This document shows positions 10,487 through 22,131 of a stretch of DNA of 64,000 nt, in pieces; position 1 is the stretch's first letter; every line of letters starts with the position of its first letter. The stretch covers positions 53,501 to 117,500 of the forward strand of contig NZ_CP004021.1 of the NCBI RefSeq assembly GCF_001021085.1, in the 5' to 3' direction. The translations under genes and the position numbers were made by a program. Below the pieces are notes generated by a model. The model saw only the letters and a list, made by a program, of their open reading frames with translations. It had not been told where the DNA came from and ran no database searches. Origin of the DNA: Candidatus Liberibacter africanus PTSAPSY (GTDB lineage: Bacteria; Pseudomonadota; Alphaproteobacteria; Rhizobiales; Rhizobiaceae).

Positions 10487-11380
10487 ATGAAGAATAAATT
10501 TAATAAAATTGCCATGCTATCAACAACATCAATATTAGCAACAACATCAATATTAGCTAGTTGCAGCTTATTTGAAAGCGAGAATAATCAAAAAGTTATA
10601 GAAAAAATCGAACTATCTAATAAACAAACTGAAAATAACTCACCTACGCCACCAAATACTAATACTCCGCAAAATACTAATACTCCACCAAATACTAATA
10701 CTACGCAAAATACACCTACAAATGATAATGTAAAAGTTGCCGATACAAATGATAATGCAGAAGTTACCGCTACAAATGATAATGTAAAAGTTGCCGATAC
10801 AAATGATAATGCAAAAGTTAACGAGCCAGTTGATTTTTTAGCTACAAAAGTGAATAATACTAATTATACGGCAGTTACCGCGCCAATTGATATTCCAGCC
10901 GCAGAAGTGAACAATATTAATAATGATCGATTCGCTACTCCAGATAATACTGCGAAAGTTGCCGCGCCAGTTGATTTTCTATCTGCAGAAGTGAAAAATA
11001 CTATTATAGAAAAAGAAAAAATCAACCTATTTAACAACCAAACTGTAAATAATTCACACACGCCGCCAACTACTAATACTCCACCAACTACACATACAAA
11101 GGAAAATTCAACACCAACTAAAAAAATAGATAACACTGAACCAGCCACAGAAGTGAATGATGAAGATAAAATTTTGCTTACCAAGGTGCTTTATCCTTCA
11201 ACAAGCAAAACTAATCCCAACTATAAAATTAAAACAGAAGTATTGAGAAAACATGATTTACCTAAAGGCACCAGTATTATTAGTTTTAATAAAGTGATAA
11301 ATAAACTCATATTTCGCAGATCTAAGGTTACCAAGCAAGATGCTGGAATAATAAATGTGGTCAATAAATTTATAGATTAA
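10487..11380 (+). CDS. Repeat-rich putative lipoprotein B
   Basis: The 297-residue paralogue of the preceding gene shares its first ~26 residues (lipobox LAS-Cys26) and its upstream leader. The mature protein has NTNTPP/NTTQN repeats and then units resembling TNDNVKVAD. Longer modules such as PVDFLATKVNN and PIDIPAAEVNN follow, with a second Thr/Pro-rich block. A non-repetitive basic C-terminal domain of ~70 residues ends the protein and has no counterpart in lipoprotein A. The C-terminal domain is not recognised. Divergence after a conserved signal peptide suggests recombination or selection on the exposed part. Confidence 0.7.
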   Translation: MKNKFNKIAMLSTTSILATTSILASCSLFESENNQKVIEKIELSNKQTENNSPTPPNTNTPQNTNTPPNTNTTQNTPTNDNVKVADTNDNAEVTATNDNVKVADTNDNAKVNEPVDFLATKVNNTNYTAVTAPIDIPAAEVNNINNDRFATPDNTAKVAAPVDFLSAEVKNTIIEKEKINLFNNQTVNNSHTPPTTNTPPTTHTKENSTPTKKIDNTEPATEVNDEDKILLTKVLYPSTSKTNPNYKIKTEVLRKHDLPKGTSIISFNKVINKLIFRRSKVTKQDAGIINVVNKFID

Positions 11381-11465
11381 GAATAATTCTCTAATCCTTT
11401 CTCTTCTACACAATTTTATCTATATACTAAAATGCGACAATCCCTTGTGTAGAAGAGAATTATTC
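11381..11465. terminator. Long bipartite inverted repeat after lipoprotein B
   Basis: The right arm 11445-11465 is the reverse complement of two left blocks, GAATAATTCTC (11381-11391) and TTCTACACAA (11404-11413). A 12-base insertion splits the left arm. A long bulged hairpin could form right after the lipoprotein B stop codon. It may act as a terminator, although no T-run follows directly. Confidence 0.45.
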
Positions 11466-11578
11466 AAGTCATTCGTTATTCATACCTTTTCACACTCTAT
11501 CAAACAAATACAGATGCGCAATAATCCAAAAAACAAACACAACTTCATATCCCTATTTTTAAATATTAACACGCATGC

Positions 11579-11761
11579 TTGCATACCATCAAAGAATACG
11601 GAAATAATTTTTTGATAATTGCTTACAACCAATATTTTTTTCTCTATCTATCTCATTTAGAAAACTTATTGAGAAAAAGATTCCCCCACCTTATTGGCGC
11701 AGAGTGGAAAAAATGGATTAAAACAATAATTGCAATAAATTCTAAATCTCATGAATATTGA
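11579..11761 (+). CDS. Small orphan ORF, copy 1
   Basis: A 60-residue aromatic and basic peptide (centre: YNQYFFLYLSHLENLLRKRF) with no signal peptide that I can identify and no recognised family. The start is TTG and no strong ribosome site precedes it, so translation is uncertain. It may be the tail of a larger lost gene. It is kept because the frame is intact in both tandem copies. Confidence 0.3.
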   Translation: MHTIKEYGNNFLIIAYNQYFFLYLSHLENLLRKRFPHLIGAEWKKWIKTIIAINSKSHEY

Positions 11762-11879
11762 TAGATAATCAAAAAATAGGAATAGTCATGATCTTTAATA
11801 AAAGGAATAAACGATCAAAAAATAACGTATAAAACAAACACAACTTCATATCCCTATTTTTAAACATTAAAACGCATGC

Positions 11880-12062
11880 TTGCATGCCATCAAAGAATAC
11901 GGAAATAATTTTTTGATAATTGCTTACAACCAATATTTTTTTCTCTATCTATCTCATTTAGAAAACTTATTGAGAAAAAGATTCCCCCACCTTATTGGCG
12001 CAGAGTGGAAAAAATGGATTAAAACAATAATTGCAATAAATTCTAAATCTCATGAATATTGA
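11880..12062 (+). CDS. Small orphan ORF, copy 2
   Basis: Second copy of the 60-residue orphan ORF, one residue different from copy 1. The same doubts about the start codon and expression apply. It lies within the second 301-bp duplicated cassette. Confidence 0.3.
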   Translation: MHAIKEYGNNFLIIAYNQYFFLYLSHLENLLRKRFPHLIGAEWKKWIKTIIAINSKSHEY

Positions 12063-12301
12063 TAGATAATCAAAAAATAGGAATAGTCACGATCTTTAAT
12101 AAAAGGAATAAACGATCAAAAAATAACGTATAAAACAACCACAACGATAAATCATAATCAATGTATAAAAAAAGTTCCTGATCTTTATATATCAGAACCA
12201 CAATTTAGTTTTACATAAATCTACGACACTTATTTAGCAAAAGTTTCTTACTACAAAAACTATGCTTTAGTACGATTAAGTTTTATCATTGGTTATATTT
12301 T

Positions 12302-12577
12302 CAAAGGAGTCTTCCAATTTATAAGTCACTATTAATAACGATCTTTTTAAGCGCTATATCCTAAGGTACCATTTTAGCTAACAGTGATACGAGTGTGGAA
12401 AAATCACTAGTATTAAAGTTCATATCCCTGAGAGAGCCAAATACAACAGAAACTAGACCTGCTGATCCTACACCTGTTAAACCTAATCCACCAGCCACAA
12501 AAAAACCAGTTAAACGTAAGATGGGTGACTATAGCCCACAAGAAATTCTCATGCTTTTTGGGCACATAAACAGCTAA
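12302..12577 (+). pseudogene. Remnant of a small secreted Pro-rich protein
   Basis: A ribosome-site-like AAAGGAG at 12303-12309 precedes a frame reading IYKSLLITIFLSAIS, then an in-frame TAA (12362-12364), then GTILANSDTS and a Pro/Thr/Lys-rich tail to 12577. This is the pattern of a signal peptide cut by a stop codon, with no proper start codon left. A GTG at 12395 could start a 60-residue leaderless product, but export would be lost. Family not recognised. Confidence 0.4.
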
Positions 12578-12626
12578 TTTAATTACATCCGCAGTTTTTT
12601 TATAATTACTTGATACATCTCTTCAC

Positions 12627-12662
12627 TATGAGTATGAGTATGAGTATGAGTATGAGTATGAG
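12627..12662. repeat. Hexanucleotide microsatellite TATGAG x6
   Basis: Six perfect tandem copies of TATGAG in intergenic DNA between the secreted-protein remnant and glsA. No ribosome site or start codon links it to a gene, so a phase-variation role is not supported. Confidence 0.8.
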
Positions 12663-12778
12663 TGATCTGCGGTTTAATTTTTTTATCTCTCTATAAGACT
12701 TAATTCAATATTTTTCATAAATATATTATATCACTAACTCTTAAATATCTGATGATACAATGTTTTTACACCTATCTT

Positions 12779-12800
12779 TCACACCAAAAATACGGTGTGA
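12779..12800 (-). terminator. Hairpin downstream of glsA
   Basis: Perfect 7-bp arms TCACACC and GGTGTGA around an 8-base loop, 24 bp past the glsA stop codon on the minus strand. There is no U-run on that strand directly after the stem, so this is a candidate only. Confidence 0.4.
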
Positions 12801-12823
12801 TAATAGTATAATAATAAAATTAT

Positions 12824-13759
12824 TTATATGAGCAGAGGATCAAATATTGACCAACCTGTACGAACAGCCAAAAGTTCTAGTGCCTTGGCCCCTAATAAAG
12901 AATTGCCAAAATTATTCAAACCGGGAGACCAAACAGCTATCGATGCCTTAGAAGGCACAATAGCAAGAATCCCTCCACCAACACCACTTTTCCCAGGGAA
13001 GCCAACACGATACGCAAAATCCCCAGAATTATCATAATGACCACATGTAAGCATTACTGCATTTACGCAACGGGACTGAAGAGGAGAAATTATATTTTTA
13101 CTTGTTAAAGGATTGTATCCTCGACATGCAAGATATAAACCCGATTTTGCAAGCTGTAAACAGCTCATCATAAGAGAACACTGATAAAAATAAAACTTCA
13201 AAACATCTGAAATTTCGCATTTTATATTACCATATGAACGAATAAAATTCGCAAGCGCAAAATTACGATAGCCAGTTTCAATCTCTGAATTAGCTACAAC
13301 AGAATCAATATAAACCGATGGATCATGCGCTATATCACGCACAAAATCCAAGAAACTATTTATTTCATGATCAACAGAACTATTTTCCAGAACCGCATCA
13401 GTCACCACTATAGCGCCAGCATTAACAAAAGGATTGCGGGGAATACCATTATCATGCTCAAGTTGCACTATTGAATCAAAGGAAGAGCCCGAAGGTTCTC
13501 TACCGACACGTTTCCAAATATCTTCATCAATCTTTTGCAAAGCTATCGTTAGCAGAAAAACTTTAGAAATACTTTGAATTGAAAAAGGAATTCCCGAGTC
13601 ACCAGAAGAATAGACACTACCATCTTCTAAAGCGATAGACATACCAAAAAAACCAGGATTTACCTTAGCCAATTCGGGAATATAGTCTGCTACACGACCC
13701 TGACCAATTTGGTATTTTATATCCTCATAGATACCGTTGACAACTTTCCTCAAATTCAA
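12824..13759 (-). CDS. glsA: Glutaminase A
   Basis: It hydrolyses glutamine to glutamate and ammonia in the cytoplasm. The 311-residue product has the serine beta-lactamase-like fold signature SIQSISKVF with catalytic Ser63 and Lys66. The conserved block NPFVNAGAIVV and the C-terminal GGGILAIVP follow; the length matches the family (~308). It lies 33 bp downstream of rpsD on the same strand and may be co-transcribed. With a glutamine synthetase-like paralogue nearby whose active site is damaged, net glutamine catabolism may be favoured. That link is inference. Confidence 0.93.
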   Translation of the reverse strand: MNLRKVVNGIYEDIKYQIGQGRVADYIPELAKVNPGFFGMSIALEDGSVYSSGDSGIPFSIQSISKVFLLTIALQKIDEDIWKRVGREPSGSSFDSIVQLEHDNGIPRNPFVNAGAIVVTDAVLENSSVDHEINSFLDFVRDIAHDPSVYIDSVVANSEIETGYRNFALANFIRSYGNIKCEISDVLKFYFYQCSLMMSCLQLAKSGLYLACRGYNPLTSKNIISPLQSRCVNAVMLTCGHYDNSGDFAYRVGFPGKSGVGGGILAIVPSKASIAVWSPGLNNFGNSLLGAKALELLAVRTGWSIFDPLLI

Positions 13760-13792
13760 ATATGTATCTCCAAATATTCCATAATCAATATT

Positions 13793-14413
13793 TTAACGGG
13801 AATAAAATTCAATAACAAGATTAGGCTGCATAACAACAGGATATGGCACATCACTGAGAGACGAGGGAATCCTAACAAAAGTAGCAACCATTTTCTCGTG
13901 ATCAGCTTTGATATATTCTGGAACATCACGTTCAGCAAGTTGTACGGACTCTAAAACAGAAACTAATTGCTTGGATTTTTCCTTTACCTCTATGACATCG
14001 CCTTCCTTACAGCAATATGATCCGATGTTAACAGAAACACCATTAACAAGAACATGACGGTGATTAACAAATTGACGCGCAGCAAAAATAGTAGGAACAA
14101 ATTTAGAGCGATAAACTATAGTATCCAAGCGAGATTCTAAAAGTGAAATGAGATTATGAGAAGTATCTCCTTTACTGCGATCTGCCTTTTTAAAAATAGA
14201 ACAAAATTGCTTTTCACTGATATCGCCATAATACTTTTTCATCTTCTGTTTGGCGCGCAATTGCAATCCAAAATAAGAAGGTTTTGACCTGCGACGTTGA
14301 CCATGTAAACCAGGACCATATGAACGCGTATTGACTGGTGACTTTGGACGCCCCCATAAATTTTCACCTATACGACGATCAATCTTATGCTTAGACGACT
14401 CACGCTTACTCAT
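13793..14413 (-). CDS. rpsD: 30S ribosomal protein S4
   Basis: A primary 16S rRNA-binding protein that nucleates assembly of the small-subunit body. The 206-residue product begins [14 protein letters not shown], contains the alphaproteobacterial [15 protein letters not shown] segment, and has an S4 RNA-binding domain from about residue 95 ([27 protein letters not shown]). Full family length. It stands alone, as in rhizobia, upstream of glsA. Confidence 0.97.
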   Translation of the reverse strand: MSKRESSKHKIDRRIGENLWGRPKSPVNTRSYGPGLHGQRRRSKPSYFGLQLRAKQKMKKYYGDISEKQFCSIFKKADRSKGDTSHNLISLLESRLDTIVYRSKFVPTIFAARQFVNHRHVLVNGVSVNIGSYCCKEGDVIEVKEKSKQLVSVLESVQLAERDVPEYIKADHEKMVATFVRIPSSLSDVPYPVVMQPNLVIEFYSR

Positions 14414-14799
14414 CTTATTCCTTTCAAATTACCGTTCCCACATCCTCTATCCTCTAGAAGAACGACGGGAAACGCACCCTCCTCTAACTTTGTTCTACAA
14501 AATTTGACAGGTCATAAAAAACACACACACGCTGCAAAACCACGACCATGGGATCCGTTTTAATGAATAAAGTAATAGTATAAAAAAACCACACCATCAC
14601 TCTTGATTCTGATATCTCTAAGCGTAATTACCATGAAGGTCAATCCTAAAAATACCACCTTGTTACTTATTGAATAGATTTTTAGTACAAAACCCATAAT
14701 TTTATCTTCAAAAATCATTGTACCTCTATTAATGAAGAACTGCGAGTAGATTGTTCTCATTAAAATTAAAAAAATCAGTGGTATTATTTCAATAAAATA
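14414..14799. other. Intergenic region between rpsD and murI
   Basis: About 385 bp. A minus-strand frame of 66 codons near 14560-14760 has no recognised similarity and looks spurious. The rpsD promoter must lie at the left side. No RNA gene seen. Confidence 0.4.
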
Positions 14800-15648
14800 T
14801 TAATATTTTAGACCAAATTCTTGCATTAAACTTCGCATGGACATATCTCGTTTTTCTGACAAGAAAAATACATGATCCTCAGATAATTCAATATGACGAT
14901 CATTTATTTTTGGCAATATAGTGCGAGCACGAAGAGCGATTGAATCAGAATTATCCACCCACTCCACTAACCAAGGAGACACTCTTCGAAAAACATGGGT
15001 TATTAACGGATAATGTGTACAAGCCAGCACAATAACATCTGTTTTTTTGCCTTCTTTTTCAACAAAACATTTTTCTATTTCTCTTTTTATTTCGTCGTCT
15101 TTAATGTTTTCCCCACAAGCATATCCCTCTATTTTAGAAGCGAGTGTTGTAGAAGAAACGAGATTAATTTGACATTTTGATGCATAAGTATCGATCAAAT
15201 GACCAGTATATGCACGTCTCAGTGTCGCAGGCGTAGATAAAATAGAAACCAAACCACTTTGTGTAACCTCCACCGCTTTTTTAATATCAGGAACCGCACC
15301 AAGGAACGTCATGGATGGAAAGGTTGAGCGCAATTCATCTTTAATCAAAGTAAAAGCAGTATTACATGCTACTATTGATAATACGGGTCTATACTTATCT
15401 AGTATATCTGAAAAAATAAACATAAGACGTTTTTTCAACGCACGATCTTCCCAATTTCCATAAGGGAAACCAATATCATCAGCCACATAAATAAAATTAT
15501 AGTCAGGCATTAAAAGACGTGTTTTCTGCAAAACAACAAGCCCGCCGATACCACTATCAAATATAAGAATACAATTATTAATTTTTTTTGTCACGAAGAT
15601 AACTATGTTTTTATTCTGATGTTTCTGTTTTTTTAGGACACATAACAC
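14800..15648 (-). CDS. murI: Glutamate racemase
   Basis: It makes D-glutamate for peptidoglycan. The family core starts at ILIFDSGIGG. The two catalytic cysteines are in VACNTA and LACTHYPL. The longest frame starts at a GTG at 15648 and overlaps the end of trmJ by 38 bp. A second GTG about 18 codons in (VTKKINNCILIF) would give a more typical ~264-residue enzyme, but lacks a clear ribosome site. Translational coupling to trmJ is likely. Confidence 0.92.
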   Translation of the reverse strand: MLCVLKKQKHQNKNIVIFVTKKINNCILIFDSGIGGLVVLQKTRLLMPDYNFIYVADDIGFPYGNWEDRALKKRLMFIFSDILDKYRPVLSIVACNTAFTLIKDELRSTFPSMTFLGAVPDIKKAVEVTQSGLVSILSTPATLRRAYTGHLIDTYASKCQINLVSSTTLASKIEGYACGENIKDDEIKREIEKCFVEKEGKKTDVIVLACTHYPLITHVFRRVSPWLVEWVDNSDSIALRARTILPKINDRHIELSEDHVFFLSEKRDMSMRSLMQEFGLKY

Positions 15649-16417
15649 TCCCGCGCGGATACTTTCTAGAAAATCGATCTAATGCAGAAATAATTCCCCG
15701 CAACAAAAAAATCTCTTGTTGCATCAATTCAGCGCGAATGAATACGGAACGTAAATCATCTAACATCTTTTCTCTTTTCTCCACAGGACGAAAATACCCC
15801 CGTTCTTCCAAAGAATTTTCAAGGTAATCTAAAAAACTTAATAGTTCACCTTTTGTAGCAGGCTTATTATGCTCTTTTACAATCTTTTCTGATATTAATA
15901 CACTATTTTCCATATATTCCCATACCATCAACAAAACGGCGTGGGAAATATTCAATGAAGAAAAAGCAGGATTGACTGGAAAACTAATAATGGCATTAGA
16001 CAAAGAAATTTCCTCATTGGTCAATCCCCGACTCTCACGGCCAAAGATTATCCCTACATTTTGTTCAGAGGCAATCCTTTCATTCAATACGATGGCTGCT
16101 TCTTTGGGAGAAAAAACGGATTTAAAATTATTACGACTTCGAGCAGTTGTAGCATAGACAAAATGAAGGTCGGCTATTGCTTCTCTAAGACTGGAAAAAA
16201 CACACACAGAATCTATTACACGATCTGCATTAGCCGAAGAAGAACGTGCTTTTTCATTCGGCCAGCCATCCCTAGGATTTACTAAACGTAATTGAGTCAA
16301 ATTATAATTCCACATCGCACGAGCAACCATGCCGATATTTTCTCCTAACTGCGGATCTACCAGAACGATAACAGGACCTTTGGTATAATTTTGTAATCTA
16401 GGGGAACATTGCGTCAT
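15611..16417 (-). CDS. trmJ: tRNA (cytidine/uridine-2'-O-)-methyltransferase TrmJ
   Basis: A SPOUT-class methyltransferase that modifies position 32 of tRNA with S-adenosylmethionine. The 268-residue product has the N-terminal VIVLVDPQLGENIGMVARAM motif, and the trefoil-knot motifs FGRESRGLTNEE and NPAFSSLNISHAV, typical of TrmJ/LasT. It overlaps murI at its 3' end. The assignment to TrmJ rather than another SPOUT member rests on length and motifs. Confidence 0.88.
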   Translation of the reverse strand: MTQCSPRLQNYTKGPVIVLVDPQLGENIGMVARAMWNYNLTQLRLVNPRDGWPNEKARSSSANADRVIDSVCVFSSLREAIADLHFVYATTARSRNNFKSVFSPKEAAIVLNERIASEQNVGIIFGRESRGLTNEEISLSNAIISFPVNPAFSSLNISHAVLLMVWEYMENSVLISEKIVKEHNKPATKGELLSFLDYLENSLEERGYFRPVEKREKMLDDLRSVFIRAELMQQEIFLLRGIISALDRFSRKYPRGSVMCPKKTETSE

Positions 16418-16659
16418 GAAATACCTTGTGTTGCCAGAAACGAGGTTTTGTAAATACCTAATATTTCTATATTTATCTTCCGTACATTATAGAAAACAAC
16501 TACTAAATTTATAGATAACATTAAAATATTTTAACTTTTTAACAAAAAACTTATTTTTTCTATAGACAAAAAGAAATGCCTTTGATTCATTACAAGTGAT
16601 TCGGAAAATATAATAATCCTTATTCTCATTTTTATAGACTAATTTACAGGGCAAATGTA

Positions 16660-18972
16660 ATGGAAAATGTGCATAATATATCAGCAAATTGTGGCTTATA
16701 TTATTCAATAACCCAACAAAAAATCCCCTTTTCTTTAAAAAATATATTCAAAAAATTGCATATATCGAGAATATTCTCTATTATTTCGTCATTTCATAAA
16801 ACAATACCAATGGTCAGTATGGTATTTATTGTGTTGATAGCCATCACCAGTACTATCAAAGTTATAACAAGATATACACAACAAGAGAAGATGATTCATC
16901 AAACATCTCTTTTTCTTGAAGAAACCATAGAAACTATTTTTAAAAACAACAATATAAAATTCGATATAGCATTTCAACAAAAAGCAGAATCGATACTAGA
17001 ACAACTTCCTATCAGACATATTTCCCCCAAAAGTTTTGTGCTTCTTGTCCAACCAAACGGGGTAGTTTTTGCATCATCTAAAAAACAATCCCCTCATATA
17101 GGCAAAAGAATAGAAGAAGTTATTCCTGGATTTAATCATGTGAACAATATGGTTAAAAAAACGCAAAATTTAGAAATTACTCTTTCTCAACAACCATATC
17201 ATGTGTCATCAATACATCATCTTCATAATGATGGATTGATTCTGATTGCCAATTCTAAATTACCCTTATTACGTTTTTGGAGAGAAGAAGTAACATTAGA
17301 ATTAATGTTTTTTTCCAGTATTTCAGCAGTTATTTTACTTGTCCTCTTTAATTATTACAAACAAGCAAAAAACACCAAAGATAGTAATAATCTTTTATTC
17401 GATTCCAGTACATACGTTGAAACAGCTTTATCGCGTGGGAGATGTGGAATATGGAATTTTAATTTTGATGAGAAGAAATTTTACTTGTCACAGTCTATGC
17501 ATGAAATTTTTGGAATTCCTTGTGAAAATCAACCTTTATCATTTCGTGCAATAGCACGCCTCATTCATGGTAATGATACAACAATTTATGATATAGCGCG
17601 ATCAATAATCAAAAATCGTATCACACAGTTAGATCAGATATTTCACATGCGACATTCTAGCGGAGCTGACATCTGGATAAAAGTGCGAGCTCAAGTGATG
17701 CGCACAATATCAGGAAGCATTAATATTATTGGCATAGCAATAGATATTACAGAACAATATTACTTAGAAAAACGTTTTGCAGAAGCAGATAAACGATTAT
17801 CAAAAGCGATAGAGTGTACTTCTGAAGCCTTTGTTTTATGGGATAAAGATGATCGACTTGTTATGTGTAATGTTCATTATCAAAAAGCTTATGGATTACC
17901 TGATCACGTTATTTTCCCTGGCAATTCCCGTTCAATTATTCAAGAGGCCCAAATTCATCCTATTATTGAATATCACACTTCCGATCCCACACGTTCGCAA
18001 GATATCAGCAAAGAAATCAAACTGGCCGATTCAAGATGGTTACAGATTAACGAATGGCGCACAAAAGACGGCGACACCATTGCAGTTGGAACGGACATCA
18101 CAAAGCTTAAACGCAGTCAAAAGAAATTGCGAGAATCTGAACGTCGCCTCAAGGCAACTATTAATGATTTGTCTACATCACGTCAAATATTGGAACGTCA
18201 AAAAACCGAACTTTCAATAGCTAACACCAAATATCAAGTTGAAAAAGAACGTGCTGAAATAGCCAATAAGGCTAAATCAGAATTTCTAGCTAAAATGTCT
18301 CATGAATTACGAACTCCTCTTAATGCTATTCTCGGTTTTTCTGAAATTATCAAAAGAGAAATATTTGGAGAACTAGGATCTGTTAAATACTATGAATATG
18401 CAAAAGATATTCATGATAGTGGGCAACACCTGCTGAATCTAATAAACGATATTCTGGAAATGTCTAAAATAGAAACAGAGCAAATTCCAATCGAAAAACA
18501 AAACACCAATTTAATGCCTATAATTGATGGAATCCTTCAGTTGATTTCTCCTTTAGCACAAAATAAAAATATCAAAATTGAAAAGAATATATCTCCAGAA
18601 CTATTTTTTCATGCTGATAAACGAATAATAAAGAAGATTCTTATCCCTATTATTTCTAACTCAATTAAATTCACCAATGATGGTGGAAAAATGATTATTC
18701 GAGCCTCTCAGATAGATCAACGTATGATCATAACCATAGCTGATACAGGTATTGGTATCCCTAAATCAGCTTTAGAAAGAATCGGACAACCTTTTGAACA
18801 ATTAAACAATCAACATGATAAAAGCCTAGGAGGATCTGGACTTGGGTTATCTATATCATACGCTTTAACTCATCTCCATGGAGGAAGATTGAAAATTATT
18901 TCTCAGGAAGGAAAAGGAACAATCGTAACAATTTGCATGCCACAACAAAACAATCATGCGTTGATTGCTTAA
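16660..18972 (+). CDS. Membrane PAS-domain sensor histidine kinase (PleC/DivJ-like)
   Basis: A 770-residue two-component sensor. Two membrane segments (about 50-70 and 210-230) flank a ~140-residue periplasmic region. Then come two PAS-like domains (about 255-370 and 375-490), a coiled-coil linker, the HisKA box HELRTPLNAILGFSEII with His548, and a HATPase domain. The ATPase has an N-box (ISNSIKFTNDGG), a G1 box (IADTGIGIP) and a G2 box (GLGLSISYALTHLHGG). The H-box and the following FGELGS segment resemble the PleC/DivJ/PdhS group that controls alphaproteobacterial cell-cycle regulators such as DivK. The exact orthologue cannot be fixed by eye. No response regulator is adjacent, as is usual for this group. 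Confidence 0.85.
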   Translation: MENVHNISANCGLYYSITQQKIPFSLKNIFKKLHISRIFSIISSFHKTIPMVSMVFIVLIAITSTIKVITRYTQQEKMIHQTSLFLEETIETIFKNNNIKFDIAFQQKAESILEQLPIRHISPKSFVLLVQPNGVVFASSKKQSPHIGKRIEEVIPGFNHVNNMVKKTQNLEITLSQQPYHVSSIHHLHNDGLILIANSKLPLLRFWREEVTLELMFFSSISAVILLVLFNYYKQAKNTKDSNNLLFDSSTYVETALSRGRCGIWNFNFDEKKFYLSQSMHEIFGIPCENQPLSFRAIARLIHGNDTTIYDIARSIIKNRITQLDQIFHMRHSSGADIWIKVRAQVMRTISGSINIIGIAIDITEQYYLEKRFAEADKRLSKAIECTSEAFVLWDKDDRLVMCNVHYQKAYGLPDHVIFPGNSRSIIQEAQIHPIIEYHTSDPTRSQDISKEIKLADSRWLQINEWRTKDGDTIAVGTDITKLKRSQKKLRESERRLKATINDLSTSRQILERQKTELSIANTKYQVEKERAEIANKAKSEFLAKMSHELRTPLNAILGFSEIIKREIFGELGSVKYYEYAKDIHDSGQHLLNLINDILEMSKIETEQIPIEKQNTNLMPIIDGILQLISPLAQNKNIKIEKNISPELFFHADKRIIKKILIPIISNSIKFTNDGGKMIIRASQIDQRMIITIADTGIGIPKSALERIGQPFEQLNNQHDKSLGGSGLGLSISYALTHLHGGRLKIISQEGKGTIVTICMPQQNNHALIA

Positions 18973-19040
18973 GCCTTCCCATTCTTTCCTCAATATATTT
19001 CATAGTTTTTTGACCACTTGATAATAATTTACTATACTTT

Positions 19041-19094
19041 TCTTTGTCTTTATTAGATATTGTAATTTCTTTGTCTTTATTAGATATTGTAATT
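19041..19094. repeat. 27-bp direct repeat upstream of icd
   Basis: Two perfect adjacent 27-bp copies (19041-19067 and 19068-19094) lie just before the longest icd frame. They could alter promoter spacing or be a chance slippage product. Confidence 0.85.
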
Positions 19095-19140
19095 TGGAAT
19101 GTCGCAAAAAATATTAAATATTCACCATAGGAAAAATTTC

Positions 19141-20361
19141 GTGAAAAAAATAAAAGTTACAAAACCTGTTGTCAGCTTAGATGGTGATGAGATGACAAGA
19201 ATTATATGGAAATTAATCCAAGAAAAACTCATCAATCCTTATCTTGACATTAAAATTGAATATTTTGATCTTTCTATTCAAAATAGAGATATGACAGATG
19301 ATCAGGTGACTGTTGACGCTGCCAATGCAATAAAAAATTGTGGCGTTGGTATTAAATGTGCAACCATTACAGCCGATCGTGCACGCGTCAAAGAATTTAA
19401 TTTAAAAGAGATGTGGAAATCACCAAATGGTACTATCCGCAATATTCTTGGCGGCATTATCTTTCGAGAACCAATTATTTGCAATAACGTCCCACGGCTT
19501 GTTCCTGGATGGAAAAAACCAATTATCATTGGACGACATGCTTTTGGAGATCAATATCGTGCAACAGATTTTCAATTTCCCGGAAAAGGAAAATTGATTT
19601 TAAAATTTGTCGGCAATGATGGTCAAACAATTGAAAAAGAAGTTTATAATTCTCCTGGAAGTGGCATTGCTATGGCAATGTATAATCTAGACGATTCAAT
19701 ACGAAACTTTGCACGTGCTGCAATGCAGTACGCATTATCCCGTCAACTCCCATTATACCTCTCCACAAAAGATACCATTCTCAAATCTTATGATGGACGA
19801 TTTAAAAGTATTTTCGATGAAATATTTGAAAATGAGTTTAAAAACAAATTTGATGAACTCAATATTACATATGCACATCGTCTCATTGATGATATGGTTG
19901 CTTCATCCATAAAATGGTCTGGAGGTTATGTCTGGGCTTGCAAGAATTATGATGGTGATGTGCAATCAGATATAATAGCACAAGGATTTGGATCTCTTGG
20001 CCTGATGACTTCAGTTTTAGTCACAGCCGATGGAAAAACGATGGAAACTGAAGCCGCCCATGGAACAGTAACAAGACATTATCGTCAATATCAACAAGGT
20101 AAGGAAACATCAACTAATTCAATCGCTTCTATTTTTGCTTGGACACGCGGTTTGCTTCACCGAGCTAAACTCGACGACAATATTGACCTGAAAAATTTTG
20201 CTGAAAGTTTAGAGCATGTATGCGTTAAAACAGTAGAAGACGGCTTTATGACAAAGGATTTAGCTTTACTTATCGGCCCTCAACAAGATTGGTTATCTAC
20301 TACTGATTTTATTGAAAAAATAAGCAGCAATCTTCGAGACAAATTACAGATAGAGAGTTAA
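19141..20361 (+). CDS. icd: NADP-dependent isocitrate dehydrogenase
   Basis: It oxidises isocitrate to 2-oxoglutarate in the TCA cycle. The family start is [23 protein letters not shown], giving 406 residues, the usual length for the rhizobial enzyme. I therefore prefer the GTG at 19141, preceded by AGGA, over the in-frame ATG at 19099, which adds 14 atypical residues. Substrate and metal motifs are present: the [12 protein letters not shown] block, [12 protein letters not shown] and [14 protein letters not shown]. It follows the histidine kinase on the same strand but is probably separately transcribed. Confidence 0.95.
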   Translation: MKKIKVTKPVVSLDGDEMTRIIWKLIQEKLINPYLDIKIEYFDLSIQNRDMTDDQVTVDAANAIKNCGVGIKCATITADRARVKEFNLKEMWKSPNGTIRNILGGIIFREPIICNNVPRLVPGWKKPIIIGRHAFGDQYRATDFQFPGKGKLILKFVGNDGQTIEKEVYNSPGSGIAMAMYNLDDSIRNFARAAMQYALSRQLPLYLSTKDTILKSYDGRFKSIFDEIFENEFKNKFDELNITYAHRLIDDMVASSIKWSGGYVWACKNYDGDVQSDIIAQGFGSLGLMTSVLVTADGKTMETEAAHGTVTRHYRQYQQGKETSTNSIASIFAWTRGLLHRAKLDDNIDLKNFAESLEHVCVKTVEDGFMTKDLALLIGPQQDWLSTTDFIEKISSNLRDKLQIES

Positions 20362-20367
20362 TCGTTA

Positions 20368-22050
<1,683 letters not shown>

Positions 22051-22131
22051 TTAAAATATACCTCATCCCATCTCCCTTATCATAAATACAAATCCATGTT
22101 TATCTAACTATATCAAAATACGCAATTTAAT

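Larger units (their letters stand above)
11531..12140 (+). repeat. Tandem duplication of a 301-bp orphan ORF cassette
   Basis: Two nearly identical copies begin at 11531 and 11832. Each contains an open frame of 60 codons starting with TTG (11579-11761 and 11880-12062). The peptides differ by a single early residue change. The copies also differ at a few intergenic bases. Confidence 0.85.

Noticed and set aside
10864..11184. Minus-strand frame opposite lipoprotein B
   Set aside because: It is the antisense shadow of the Thr/Asn-rich lipoprotein codons.
12627..12662. Phase-variation switch at the TATGAG repeat
   Set aside because: No start codon or promoter element is close enough to be shifted by copy-number change.
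14560..14760. Minus-strand 66-codon ORF between rpsD and murI
   Set aside because: No ribosome site, no recognised family, hydrophobic AT-rich composition expected by chance.
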